A DNA stretch of 64,000 nt from Rhizobium viscosum (GCF_014873945.1 NZ_JADBEC010000001.1:806001-870000); one strand, 5' to 3'. Shown: positions 51,482 to 60,401, numbered from the stretch's first letter. A program made the numbers and translations. The notes: generated by a model from the sequence alone, not told the origin.

Positions 51482-53647
51482 AAAGGCGATCGATGCGTTG
51501 ACGAAGAATGTGCGCGGCTGACCCACGAACTTGCCGCCATTATTGTCCGTCGAGCGCGTGAAATACTCCTTGTCGAACAGGTTCTTCACGCCGAAGGCAA
51601 ATTGCGGGGCATTCTTCTTGTCTTCCGGCTGATAGGCGACGCGCAGGTTGAGGGTGCCGTAGCCTGGAATATCGCCGAGACGGCCCGTCGCGTCCTCGTC
51701 CGTCACATAGGTCGCGCCGGCATCGGCAGATCCCGGCGAATGCTGCTTTGACTGGGCCTGCAGGTCGGCATTGAGGATCCAGTCATCGTAGCGGTAGCGC
51801 GCGCCGAGCGAGGCGACCTGACGCGAATAGAACGGCAGGTCGCGGCCTTCGAAGGCGCCGGCTTCATAAGTCGCCTCGGTGTAGGTGTAGCTTGCCGACA
51901 GCGACAGGCCGTCGAGTGCGGGCACGACATCGCCGATATCGTAGTTGATGGCGGATTCGATGCCGCGGTGGCGGGTGGCGCCGAGATCGGTCCAGATGCC
52001 TTCGCCGACGATGGTGCGACCGAGATAGAGTTCCTTGTCGAAGTCGATATTGAAGGCAGTCAGCTCAGCATTCCAGGTATCGCCCTCATAATGCAGGCCG
52101 ATTTCGTAGGTCGTCGCCTTCTCGGGATGCAGGCCATCCGTGGTGGATGCGAGCTGGCTGTACTGCTGTGGGCCGAAGGAGACGCCGACATTGCCGAAGA
52201 CGGTCAGCTCATTGGTGAGCCGGTAGGAAGCCGACAATGTCGGCAGGGCTTCGTTCGCCTCGACCGAGGGAGAGAGCGAGCTAGTGACCGCACCACTGGT
52301 GCCGAAATTCACGACATCGTTGTGCGTGCTGATCATCTCGTACCGAATGCCCGGTGTGATGGTCCAGTCGCCGATCTCGATCTTGTCGTCGATGTAGAAA
52401 GCATGGGCTATCGTGCCGCCATCGCTCGTCTGGTAGGTCGGCGAGCTACGCGTGGTCGGATCGATGCCCGAGGCTCTGTTGTAGAAAGCCGTGCGGGACG
52501 CGACTTCCGAGCTTTCTTCCCAGAGATACCGATAGCCGACGGTCACCTCCTGGGTGATGCCGCCGAGCTCGAACAGGCGGGAATAGCGCGGCTCGATACC
52601 GAAATAGCTGTAGCTGCGCGGGGCAGACGTCAGGCGATAGAGGCCGGCGCTGGCGCCTGTGCCCTGCTGTTCCACATGGCTGCCGCGGAAGGAATCCACG
52701 TAGTAGGTCAGCACTTCGAAATTGTTGTCGCCGTCATCATGCTGGTAACGCAGCGAGATATCGTTGCGGCGGCCGCTGAAATCGTCATAGCGGCGTGTGG
52801 ACTGGTAGGGATCGGCATCATATTCGGCGCTTGTCAGGCCGCCGGGCATCTTGCCCTCGCCCTCGTAGTGGTGGAACTGGATGCCGAGCTTGTCCGTATC
52901 CGAAAACTCGTAAGCGCCCTTGGCGATGATATCATCGATATCGGTGCGGTCGTTGGCGTCGCGATAGCCCTCGCCATGGATGCCGGAATAGAGAACGGCC
53001 GCACCAAGGCCGTCATCATTGGTGCCACCGATCAGGAAATTCGGTGTCGCCTTGACGTGGCCGTTATTGCCGGCGATCTCCGCGCCCGAGGAGAAGCGCG
53101 CGGTGAAATCCTCCGGGATCGGACGGGTGACGAAATTGATGATGCCGCCGACATTCTGCGGTCCGTAGCGTACGGAGCCGGCCCCTCGCACGACGTCGAT
53201 CGTTTCGACATTTCCGAGCGTCAATGGAAAGAGCGAAAGCTGCGGCTGGCCATAGGGCGCATAGGCGAGCGGGATGCCGTCCATCAATACGGTGGAGCGT
53301 GGCGACAGGCGCGAGGTCAGGCCGCGCACGCCGAGATTCAGCGACACATCGCTGCCGCCGGTGCCGTTGGCTTCCTGCACCTGGACGCCGGGGATCTGGT
53401 TCAGCGCATCGCGGATATCCTGCGCACCTCGCTCTTCAAACTGTTCACGATCGAGGATCGTGCGGGCACCCGGATGTTTCAATACCTTTTCCTCGTTCGG
53501 CTCTTCCAGCCAGTTGCCGGTGATCTTGATCGTTTCGAGCTGAGTGACGGGGCCGTTAGCGGCCTCCTGCGCCAGCGCCGATGTGGCGGACGCCAGAAGG
53601 GCGACGGTGAGAACGAGCTGCTTTCCTTGGAATTTGGGGGCAATCAT
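51479..53647 (-). CDS. TonB-dependent receptor (FecA-like)
   Basis: 722 residues. Signal peptide (KQLVLTVALLASATSALAQ), TonB box region QLETIKITG, plug domain (ARTILDREQFEERGAQDIRD, IDVVRGAGSVRYGPQNVGGI) and a 22-strand barrel ending FVNASIAF (terminal Phe). HGEGYRDANDRTDIDDIIAK resembles the ferric-citrate receptor FecA. It imports an iron-chelate or similar ligand through the outer membrane. ATG 53647 is used. The 347-nt upstream gap holds two palindromes. No inner-membrane ABC transporter is adjacent. Confidence 0.95.
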   Translation of the reverse strand: MIAPKFQGKQLVLTVALLASATSALAQEAANGPVTQLETIKITGNWLEEPNEEKVLKHPGARTILDREQFEERGAQDIRDALNQIPGVQVQEANGTGGSDVSLNLGVRGLTSRLSPRSTVLMDGIPLAYAPYGQPQLSLFPLTLGNVETIDVVRGAGSVRYGPQNVGGIINFVTRPIPEDFTARFSSGAEIAGNNGHVKATPNFLIGGTNDDGLGAAVLYSGIHGEGYRDANDRTDIDDIIAKGAYEFSDTDKLGIQFHHYEGEGKMPGGLTSAEYDADPYQSTRRYDDFSGRRNDISLRYQHDDGDNNFEVLTYYVDSFRGSHVEQQGTGASAGLYRLTSAPRSYSYFGIEPRYSRLFELGGITQEVTVGYRYLWEESSEVASRTAFYNRASGIDPTTRSSPTYQTSDGGTIAHAFYIDDKIEIGDWTITPGIRYEMISTHNDVVNFGTSGAVTSSLSPSVEANEALPTLSASYRLTNELTVFGNVGVSFGPQQYSQLASTTDGLHPEKATTYEIGLHYEGDTWNAELTAFNIDFDKELYLGRTIVGEGIWTDLGATRHRGIESAINYDIGDVVPALDGLSLSASYTYTEATYEAGAFEGRDLPFYSRQVASLGARYRYDDWILNADLQAQSKQHSPGSADAGATYVTDEDATGRLGDIPGYGTLNLRVAYQPEDKKNAPQFAFGVKNLFDKEYFTRSTDNNGGKFVGQPRTFFVNASIAF

Positions 53648-53994
53648 GGGGTTTTCCGTAGGCGTTCGAGAAGTCAGGGCAATAGGGGACCTTGCCGGAA
53701 ATGCCTGGGCATTCCGGTGCAAGAGACTGTTTTTGTTGAACGATTATCTGACGATGTCAGCCGCTATGCCGGTATCGGCGTCTGGGCACGGTCTTATGGG
53801 AGAAGGAACGGACTTCAGCCGTCTTGCTGCGATGAAACAGGCGCGTCATGCAAAAACCCCGACAGTCAGCGCCGCTGCGGCACGGCGCCATGTCGTGGTG
53901 ACTACAATATTGTAGTTTGTATTTCAATAAACATAACTGGATTTCTCATGTTTATTTTCATGCGGGTGGAATTGCAAAGAGATCGTCGCGAAGG
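53648..53994. promoter_or_regulatory. TonB receptor upstream region with two palindromes
   Basis: 347 nt between the RpiR stop and the receptor start. ACTACAATATTGTAGT (53901-53916) is a perfect 16-bp palindrome. AATAAACAT (53926-53934) and ATGTTTATT (53948-53956) are perfect 9-bp arms. The two are close together and AT-rich in a GC-rich genome, fitting an iron- or RpiR-responsive control site. No cobalamin riboswitch core was seen. Confidence 0.6.
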
Positions 53995-54873
53995 TCAGTC
54001 GTTGCCGAGCGCCTGATCGCGCAGGTCTGCAAGGCGCTTCTTGGCATCCGTCGCCTGCTGCTGGTTGCGGACCGCTACGCCATAGGCAAGGAGATCGGCG
54101 ATAACGATGGCGCCGATGCTCCAGCTTGCAAGCTTCGAGGGCGAACCAATGCAGGTCAAAATGGCCGAGACCTTGTCGGCATATTTAGCACGCAACTGCA
54201 CGCCGCAGACCAGAATGACCTTGCAGCCGATATCCCCGAGCTGCCGGACGATGAGCTTGAATTCGGCCGTCTCGCGCACGGCGTGAAACATGACGATGAC
54301 ATCGGCGGGACGCAGATCGATCAGCTCATTGGCGAGCGTAAAGCCCGAGGCGCTGGAACAGCGGGTGCGCACGCCGGCGCGACTGAGCGCGATGGCGCAA
54401 TGGCGCGCCTCGACCTCTGCCGTTCCCATGCCGATACACCAGACCGTATCGGCCTCTTCGACGATTGAGATGGCGGAGGCGAGCACCGCGCCATCCATCT
54501 GCTCCTCCGTGGAAGTCAGAACCTCACGGGCGGTCGCAAACATCTGCGTTGCAACCTTTTCCAGATCGTCGCCGGTGGCGCGGAAACGCTGCTCCAGACG
54601 CTCGCTGGTAGAAATGGTGCGCGCCATGACGCGGCCCGATACCCGCTTCAGCTCCGGCAGGCCGGAAAAGCCGAGGCGCTTGGCAGTTCTGATGACCGTC
54701 GCATCGCTGGTGCCGGTTTCGGCGGCGATCTCCTCGGCGCTCCGGAAAATCAGCACGTCGATCGGCATCTTCACCAGATGCTCCGCCACCGCGAGCTCCG
54801 ATCGGCTGAGCTTTGTCCTGTGCTCTTCGAAATGCTCTCTCAGTATCGATGACGATCGATCGATTCCGTTCAT
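53995..54873 (-). CDS. RpiR-family regulator with SIS domain
   Basis: 292 residues. HTH_6 (about 20-85) contains KLSRSELAVAEHLVKMPIDV and AAETGTSDATVIRTAKRLGF. The SIS sugar-isomerase domain (about 135-260) contains GMGTAEVEARHCAIALSRAG and DVIVMFHAVRETAEFK. Such regulators bind phosphosugars. The TonB receptor follows on the same strand. Regulation of the receptor by a sugar-phosphate sensor would be unusual for iron uptake and may indicate a sugar- or carbohydrate-like ligand. Confidence 0.93.
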   Translation of the reverse strand: MNGIDRSSSILREHFEEHRTKLSRSELAVAEHLVKMPIDVLIFRSAEEIAAETGTSDATVIRTAKRLGFSGLPELKRVSGRVMARTISTSERLEQRFRATGDDLEKVATQMFATAREVLTSTEEQMDGAVLASAISIVEEADTVWCIGMGTAEVEARHCAIALSRAGVRTRCSSASGFTLANELIDLRPADVIVMFHAVRETAEFKLIVRQLGDIGCKVILVCGVQLRAKYADKVSAILTCIGSPSKLASWSIGAIVIADLLAYGVAVRNQQQATDAKKRLADLRDQALGND

Positions 54874-54954
54874 CCGCCCTTCCCTAGATGATATTCAGAA
54901 GGCCGAATAACCGACTTTGGTGCATAGCGAAACAAGAAACCGATCACGCGTTTC

Positions 54955-56316
54955 TCAACCTGCAATACTTAAGCTCAGGCTCTCGCCCATGAACTGCCGG
55001 TCGCCCTCACCTTTCTGGCCGTGGCCGACGCTCCAGCGCGACGGCCAGACAAGGCGTTGAAGCCCCGACGAGGCGATCGCCTCGAAGGACGACCAGGCCT
55101 CTCTGCCATCGCGTCGCCAGAGCACACCGCCCGGCCCCATGCCGCCATGGAGAAGAATGTGGAGATCGAATTCCTTGCCCGGCGGCAGGTCAGGTCCGAA
55201 GAAATAATAGGGGCTGCGCCCGGGATCGCGGCCAAGGATGAGCGTCAACTGCTGCTGCCTGCCGCGCAGGCCGAGCCATAGGGGCGCCAAGCCTTCATCG
55301 CCGAAAGCCGAGAAGATCGTCTGCTGGGACGCGCAAGCGCCCGAGGCCATCCGACCGCTTAGGCGGAATTCAACGATCCGATCCGCGTCCATCGGACCCG
55401 ACCAGAGAGCGTCATTCACGCCATGGGCAAGGCCGTTCCATCGATCTTTGCTTGCAACGACGGGAGGCCATTGCAGGCGCTCGCGCACAACGCCTTCGGT
55501 ATCGAGAACCTGATAGCGCAGGCTGTCGCCCTCATCGAGGGTTGCCTGGATGCAATGGAGATATTCGACGCCCTCGGGCATTCTATGCGCGGTGCCGGCG
55601 CCTGCCGTGCATATCTGCAGCACACCGCGGTGAGCCTGTACATCGAAAGCCAGGATATGGCTGCAGCAATAGGCCAAGACATTGGCCTCCACGAGAATAT
55701 CCCAGAAGCGCTCAGCATATTCATGGCCGATCTCGCGTTGGTAGGTGCCGGCATAACCATTGACCGGAAAGACCGGATGATGGCCAAGCACCAGCTTATA
55801 GCGAGCATCAGCATGGTCCTTCAGCGTCGCCTCCAGCCACTCCGTTTCGACATGACCTTCGCCGCCGAGACCGCTCCAGAGCGTATGGACGAAGACCATG
55901 AGCAGATCGCCGCGGCGAACCCAATAGGCGAGCCCCTCCTGCCCTGCCGGCCCGTTTGCCGGGAGGCCTAGCGTGTCGCGGAACACGGCCTCGCTCATCT
56001 CGTCATAGGTCGTATGATTGCCGGTCGTATGCCACATCGGAATGTTCGTTCGGTCGAGCCAAGCCATCTCGACGTCGAACCAGTGCCGCCACTGGGCGCG
56101 CAGCGATGCCTCATCCGCCGTCAGGCCGATGATCTCGTCGCCTGGAAAGAGGATGAACTGCGGCTGGGGCTCAAGCCTGCGCAGGACAGCATTCACCGAT
56201 GCGAAGGTTCGCTCGTGCGGGGCGCCGGCAACGCCCGAGCAGGAATCGCCGTAGAGCACGAATTGATGGCCGCCCGATTTGGGCAACAAGGCTTTGATCG
56301 GGGATGCATCGGTCAT
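54955..56316 (-). CDS. Metallophosphoesterase-fold protein, divergent
   Basis: 453 residues. Calcineurin-like segments appear as FVLYGDSCSG, ILFPGDEIIGL, WHTTGNHTTY, LVLGHHPVF and CCSHILAFDVQ. The canonical GNHD becomes GNHT, and GHxH becomes SHIL, so metal binding may be altered. A C-terminal beta-rich domain of about 180 residues follows (WRRDGREAWSSFEAIASSGL). It might act on a phosphoester or be non-catalytic. ATG 56316 has no clear Shine-Dalgarno. It lies 81 nt from the RpiR gene on the same strand. Confidence 0.8.
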   Translation of the reverse strand: MTDASPIKALLPKSGGHQFVLYGDSCSGVAGAPHERTFASVNAVLRRLEPQPQFILFPGDEIIGLTADEASLRAQWRHWFDVEMAWLDRTNIPMWHTTGNHTTYDEMSEAVFRDTLGLPANGPAGQEGLAYWVRRGDLLMVFVHTLWSGLGGEGHVETEWLEATLKDHADARYKLVLGHHPVFPVNGYAGTYQREIGHEYAERFWDILVEANVLAYCCSHILAFDVQAHRGVLQICTAGAGTAHRMPEGVEYLHCIQATLDEGDSLRYQVLDTEGVVRERLQWPPVVASKDRWNGLAHGVNDALWSGPMDADRIVEFRLSGRMASGACASQQTIFSAFGDEGLAPLWLGLRGRQQQLTLILGRDPGRSPYYFFGPDLPPGKEFDLHILLHGGMGPGGVLWRRDGREAWSSFEAIASSGLQRLVWPSRWSVGHGQKGEGDRQFMGESLSLSIAG

Positions 56317-56352
56317 CAAACACACACAGAAAAGGGAAAATGCCAAAAAACA

Positions 56353-56378
56353 AAGCCCCCGGACAGTGCCGGGGGCTT
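56353..56378 (-). terminator. Rho-independent terminator of the DUF2267 gene
   Basis: AAGCCCCCGG / CCGGGGGCTT 10-bp stem, 6-nt loop, followed on the minus strand by TGTTTTTTGG. Confidence 0.85.
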
Positions 56379-56397
56379 GTGGAAATCATGGAACGCC

Positions 56398-56790
56398 TCA
56401 GACGAACTGGCTGAGGCCGGGAACGGAAGCGACAACCTGATCGACCACCTCTTCGCCGGCGTGTTCCTTGGCAATCGCGATGGTTTCCTTGGCGAGCGAG
56501 GTGATTTCGCTCATACCGAGGCCTTCGCTCATCAGCTGCTGGCCGAGGCCCATGATGCCGCCGCCGCCGAGCGCGCTCATGAGGCCGCCGAGCAGACCGC
56601 CGCCGCCGGCGCCTTCGCCGTTGAACTGGGCGACGAGTTCGGTGGCGCCCGGGATCTTCTCGATCATCTCGGCGACCGGGCCATCGGCCGCCTCGCGCTG
56701 CAGGAAGCCGAGCATCATGCCGAGCGCCTTTTCGGCCAGGTCAGGCGCAATGCCCACACGATTGGCGATTTCAGTCACAATCTCATTCAT
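56398..56790 (-). CDS. DUF2267-like small protein
   Basis: 130 residues. An N-terminal helical region (NEIVTEIANRVGIAPDLAEK) with a glycine-rich middle (GAGGGGLLGGLMSALGGGGI) and a C-terminal helix. It is of the DUF2267/DUF2780-like kind; function unknown. GGAGGCAG lies before ATG 56790. It is divergent from the HerA-like ATPase with a 16-bp palindrome just upstream. Ends in a strong terminator. Confidence 0.86.
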   Translation of the reverse strand: MNEIVTEIANRVGIAPDLAEKALGMMLGFLQREAADGPVAEMIEKIPGATELVAQFNGEGAGGGGLLGGLMSALGGGGIMGLGQQLMSEGLGMSEITSLAKETIAIAKEHAGEEVVDQVVASVPGLSQFV

Positions 56791-56805
56791 CGTCTGCCTC
56801 CTATT

Positions 56806-56821
56806 TTGACGTTAACGTCAA
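56806..56821. promoter_or_regulatory. Candidate operator TTGACGTT/AACGTCAA
   Basis: Perfect 16-bp palindrome 15 nt upstream of the DUF2267 start. A similar core is known from MerR-family sites in alphaproteobacteria, but no such regulator is adjacent. Confidence 0.5.
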
Positions 56822-57017
56822 CGTAATCGAATCGAGGCGGCAACTCAAGCGTCGCTTTCCAAGGTCTCCGCTCCTGCTTTTCCTTTTAACGCAGACAGTT
56901 GTCCGTCTCCCGTCGCCTGCTTATAACAGAGAAACGATATTTGCATGAATGTGCGAAAAGAGGATCATCGCATATTCTGGAACTGAGCTGCGGCATCGAC
57001 CGAGGAGACATTTTTAC

Positions 57018-58580
57018 ATGCTCGAGGACGGCAAGATTTTCATCGGCGCAAGCCGCAATCCTGATGACAGCATCAACAAGGGCGAATATCTCGACCTCAA
57101 GTTCGGCAACCGGCACGGCCTGGTGACCGGCGCCACCGGTACCGGCAAGACGGTGACCCTGCAGGTGCTGGCCGAGGGCTTTGCGAAAGCCGGCGTGCCG
57201 GTTTTCGCCGCCGACATCAAGGGCGACCTCTCGGGCATCGCCGCCAAAGGCGAGCCGAAGGATTTTCTCACCAAGCGCGCCGAGCAGATCGGCTTTGCCG
57301 ACTATGAATTCGACCAGTTCCCGGTCATCTTCTGGGACCTCTTCGGCGAAAAGGGCCATCGGGTGCGCACGACGGTCGCCGAGATGGGACCGCTGCTGCT
57401 TGCCCGGCTGATGGATGCTTCCGAGCCGCAGGAAGGCGTCATCAACATCGCCTTCAAGATCGCCGACAAGGCCGGCCTGCCGCTGCTCGACCTCAAGGAT
57501 TTCACGGCGCTGCTCAACTATATGGGTGAGAATGCGTCAGAGCTTTCCAACCAGTTCGGGCTGATTTCCAAGGCCTCCGTCGGTTCCATCCAGCGCGCGC
57601 TGCTGGTGCTGGAACAGCAGGGCGCCGAACATTTCTTCGGCGAGCCCGCGCTGAAGATTTCCGACATCATGCGCACGTCGAACAATGGCTACGGGCAGAT
57701 CTCGGTGCTTGCCGCCGACAAGCTGATGATGAACCCCCGCCTTTATGCCACCTTCCTGCTGTGGCTGCTTTCCGAACTCTTCGAGGAACTGCCGGAGGTC
57801 GGCGATCCCGACAAGCCGAAGCTGGTGTTCTTCTTCGACGAAGCGCATCTGCTCTTCAACGATGCGCCGAAGGTGCTGGTCGAGCGCGTCGAACAGGTCG
57901 TGCGCCTAATCCGTTCCAAGGGCGTCGGCGTCTATTTCGTCACGCAGAACCCGCTCGACGTGCCGGAAACGGTGCTCGCCCAGCTCGGCAACCGCCTGCA
58001 GCATGCGCTGCGCGCCTATTCGCCGCGCGAGCAGAAGGCCGTGAAGACGGCCGCCGACACCTTCCGCCCGAACCCCGCCTTCGATTGCGCCACCGTCATC
58101 ACCACTCTCGGCACCGGCGAGGCGCTGGTCTCGACGCTGGAAGCCAAGGGCGCGCCGTCGATCGTCGAGCGAACGCTGATCCGCCCTCCATCCGGCCGCG
58201 TCGGACCGGTGAGTGACGCCGAGCGCCAGCAGGTGATGGACCATAGCCCCGTGCTCGGCGTCTATGACGAGGATGTCGACCGCGAATCCGCTTTCGAAAT
58301 GCTCGCCGCACGTGCCAAGAAGGCGGCTGATTCCGAAGCCGCCAAGCGGGCGCAGGAAGAGGCCCCGGCGCCACAGGAAGGCAGCACCACGTCCGGCTGG
58401 ACGCTGCCCGGCTTTGGCGGCAGCGATGACGACCAGCCCGCCCGCGGCCAGTCTCGAGGCCGCGCCGGCTATCAGCGTGAAACGGTCATGGAAGCAGCGA
58501 TGAAGAGCGTTGCGCGCACGGTGGCGACCCAGGTCGGCCGGGCGCTGGTGCGCGGCATCCTCGGCAGCCTGAAGCGCTAA
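57018..58580 (+). CDS. HerA-like ATPase (DUF853/YjgR)
   Basis: 520 residues. Walker A is LVTGATGTGKTVTLQVLAEG, Walker B is KLVFFFDEAHLLFND, followed by GVGVYFVTQNPLDVPETVLA and RLQHALRAYSPREQKAV (arginine finger region). This is the YjgR/DUF853 family of HerA/FtsK-type ATPases. The C-terminal region 430-480 is a low-complexity linker. The biological role is not established. GAGGAG lies 10 nt before ATG 57018; the frame to 56949 is not used. Confidence 0.95.
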   Translation: MLEDGKIFIGASRNPDDSINKGEYLDLKFGNRHGLVTGATGTGKTVTLQVLAEGFAKAGVPVFAADIKGDLSGIAAKGEPKDFLTKRAEQIGFADYEFDQFPVIFWDLFGEKGHRVRTTVAEMGPLLLARLMDASEPQEGVINIAFKIADKAGLPLLDLKDFTALLNYMGENASELSNQFGLISKASVGSIQRALLVLEQQGAEHFFGEPALKISDIMRTSNNGYGQISVLAADKLMMNPRLYATFLLWLLSELFEELPEVGDPDKPKLVFFFDEAHLLFNDAPKVLVERVEQVVRLIRSKGVGVYFVTQNPLDVPETVLAQLGNRLQHALRAYSPREQKAVKTAADTFRPNPAFDCATVITTLGTGEALVSTLEAKGAPSIVERTLIRPPSGRVGPVSDAERQQVMDHSPVLGVYDEDVDRESAFEMLAARAKKAADSEAAKRAQEEAPAPQEGSTTSGWTLPGFGGSDDDQPARGQSRGRAGYQRETVMEAAMKSVARTVATQVGRALVRGILGSLKR

Positions 58581-58584
58581 GACC

Positions 58585-58676
58585 AAAGCGCGGCGCAATC
58601 TTTCAGATCCGCTTGCCGCGCTTTAAATCCCTGTTTTACACAGGTCGCGCAAAATCGCCGCGCGACATGCCTTAAT
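58585..58676. repeat. Dispersed intergenic repeat, copy B
   Basis: AAAGCGCGGCGCAATCT ... CTTGCCGCGCTTTAAAT ... CTGTTTTACACAGGTCG ... GCGACATGCCTTA, parallel block by block to copy A at 51379-51481 but about 10 nt shorter in the last third. Confidence 0.6.
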
Positions 58677-58981
58677 CAGCGCTTACGGACAAATTCCGTG
58701 CGCAGGACGAGGCCCTTGATCGTATCGTGACGGCAGTCGATCTCCTCCGGATTATCCGTCAGACGGATCGAGCGGATGACAGTGCCCTGCTTCAGTGTCT
58801 GATTGGCGCCTTTTACTTTCAGGTCTTTGATAAGCGTGACGGAATCGCCGTCTTTCAACACGTTTCCGGAGGCGTCGCGAACCTCGGACGCAGCCTGCGC
58901 GGCTGCAGCCATCTCAGAAGCAGGGCGCCATTCGCCTGTCGCCTCGTCATAAACATATTCGTCGTCACCGCCTGCCATCAC
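58676..58981 (-). CDS. PhnA-like protein lacking the zinc ribbon
   Basis: 101 residues. The C-terminal PhnA (YjdM) beta domain is intact: VRDASGNVLKDGDSVTLIKD, LKVKGANQTLKQGTVIRSIR and a final FVRKR. In E. coli PhnA four cysteines precede this and bind zinc. Here the same region is DDEYVYDEATGEWRPASE, without any cysteine. The related YxYDE pattern suggests loss of the metal site, not a different domain. Function unknown; PhnA is not needed for phosphonate use. Confidence 0.86.
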   Translation of the reverse strand: MMAGGDDEYVYDEATGEWRPASEMAAAAQAASEVRDASGNVLKDGDSVTLIKDLKVKGANQTLKQGTVIRSIRLTDNPEEIDCRHDTIKGLVLRTEFVRKR

Positions 58982-59144
58982 TTCGTCCTCGATCTGGAAT
59001 TTCCTCAGTCCATCGACGGCCGCTTATAACGATCACAGGGTGTTGTGCAACTATAGTGGCAAACAGGCCGGCGAAATGTGTCCGGTCACAATCAGGTGTT
59101 CCGGCCTTTGCGGTAACGCGACCTGCGCGCCATCCTCCCTGTGG

Positions 59145-59639
59145 TCAGACCGCAGATCGATCAGCTTCGGCACGGCGGCGGCGCATCAGGAAGAGTGCGA
59201 GCGCCGAAAGGCAAATCGAGATTTCCAGCAGGAATGTCCAGTGAAGCAGGAAGCTCATGATCCAGCTGGCATGGGTTGCGGGGACTCGAACCAACTCGAA
59301 TTCGCGAAAGGAAAAAGGTGCCAACCAAAAGAGCGGTGCCGCGATCGTGTCCATGACCATATGCAGCATGGCGGCTGCGAAGAAGACGCAACCTGCAGCG
59401 AGCCAGGCCGGACGAAGCCATTTGAGGAGCGGCAGGATAAGGATCGCCGAGACCAGCCAGAAGAGCGGCCAATGCGTGACATAGGCATGGTGATGAACCC
59501 GTCCGCCGGAGGCGTAGAAATAGATCATGTCAAAATCCGGCATGACGCTGCCGATCAGCGCCGTCGCCATCATGGCGGAGGACGACGCGCGCGCGGCAGT
59601 TCCGAGGATATAACCTGTCGGCAGATGCGCGATGAGCAT
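59145..59639 (-). CDS. Membrane-bound metal-dependent hydrolase-like protein (DUF457/YdjM)
   Basis: 164 residues, four to five hydrophobic helices. The motif IAHLPTGYILG with later MPDFDMIYF, HHHAYVTHWP and LHMVMDTIAAP supplies the His/Asp residues of the YdjM-type membrane hydrolase family. GGGGAGG lies before ATG 59639; 59666 is the longer frame. Biological role unknown. Confidence 0.85.
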   Translation of the reverse strand: MLIAHLPTGYILGTAARASSSAMMATALIGSVMPDFDMIYFYASGGRVHHHAYVTHWPLFWLVSAILILPLLKWLRPAWLAAGCVFFAAAMLHMVMDTIAAPLFWLAPFSFREFELVRVPATHASWIMSFLLHWTFLLEISICLSALALFLMRRRRAEADRSAV

Positions 59640-59690
59640 GCGGTGCCTCCCCGTGATGTCTGACATCGCTAAGAAGCGATTGTGTCGGGA

Positions 59691-60194
59691 TCAAAGCGGC
59701 CGCGACATGAAGACTTCGGTGTGGCTGATTTCAGCCGGCACGGTGTGAAAAGGCGGGCAATGGGTAAAGCCGAAGGCTTCATAGAGCGAGAGCGCACTTT
59801 TCAGATAGGCAGCGGTATTGACGAGCATAGTGGAGCGGCCGGTCTTTTTTGCTTCCTCGAATACCCTTCGCATCAGCAGATTGCCGATGCCCCGGCCGCG
59901 AAAAGCGGGGTCCACGTAGAATTTATGAATCTCCATGGCATGCGTCTCGAATGGCGCGAGTGCGATGCAGCCCGCCGGCGCTCCTTCCCACCGTGCGAGG
60001 AGCATTATCGCTTCATCGGAGCCGTATTTCCGGGCGAGGCTTTCATGATTTTCGCCGTGAAAAAGCGTCATGACAATCTCGGCACGAACGCCATGATCAC
60101 GTCCCATCTCCACATCCAGGGCACCGAGCGCCTCGCAGAAGCCGGCGGCGATGACGAAATCCTCTGTGCTGTCTGCCCTTGAAACGGAAATCAT
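59691..60194 (-). CDS. GNAT-family N-acetyltransferase
   Basis: 167 residues. The acetyl-CoA loop is IHKFYVDPAFRGRGIGNLLM (RGRGIG), then MLVNTAAYLKSALSLYEAFG. It acetylates an unknown amine. ATG 60194 with GGGGGACGTGGGG upstream is preferred to 60233. It is divergent from the ABC-F leader and ATPase. Confidence 0.9.
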   Translation of the reverse strand: MISVSRADSTEDFVIAAGFCEALGALDVEMGRDHGVRAEIVMTLFHGENHESLARKYGSDEAIMLLARWEGAPAGCIALAPFETHAMEIHKFYVDPAFRGRGIGNLLMRRVFEEAKKTGRSTMLVNTAAYLKSALSLYEAFGFTHCPPFHTVPAEISHTEVFMSRPL

Positions 60195-60329
60195 CCCCAC
60201 GTCCCCCGATCCCGGATGATGAAGGCCCTTCATACCATCTGAGCGTGTTTACTGCCATCGTGATCCCTTGTTTCCAGACGCAAGCAATGGTATTCCCTCG
60301 TGCAACCGAGAAAGAAAGGAGGGCTGCGC

Positions 60330-60401
60330 GTGAATATCTATTTCCGGCATCATCGCCAGCGTGGCCCAGTCAACGCCCTGCAGATGCGTTTGCAGGGCTG
60401 A
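60330..60401 (+). CDS. Candidate leader peptide of the ABC-F gene
   Basis: A 23-codon ORF, GTG start, preceded by AAAGGAGGG (60315-60323) at 6-nt spacing, the best ribosome-binding site in this stretch. The peptide begins MNIYFRHHRQRG and ends QMRLQG. It is in a different frame from the ATPase and 176 nt upstream of it. Its stop codon lies at the edge of the pairing region that can free or hide the ATPase ribosome-binding site. It is not yet shown to be translated. Confidence 0.5.
   Translation: MNIYFRHHRQRGPVNALQMRLQG

Noticed and set aside
53648..53994. Cobalamin or TPP riboswitch before the TonB receptor
   Set aside because: No B12-box or thi-box core seen; short palindromes fit protein operators better.
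51968..54016. 682-residue plus-strand open frame over the TonB receptor
   Set aside because: Shadow of the receptor, which has all expected domains on the minus strand.
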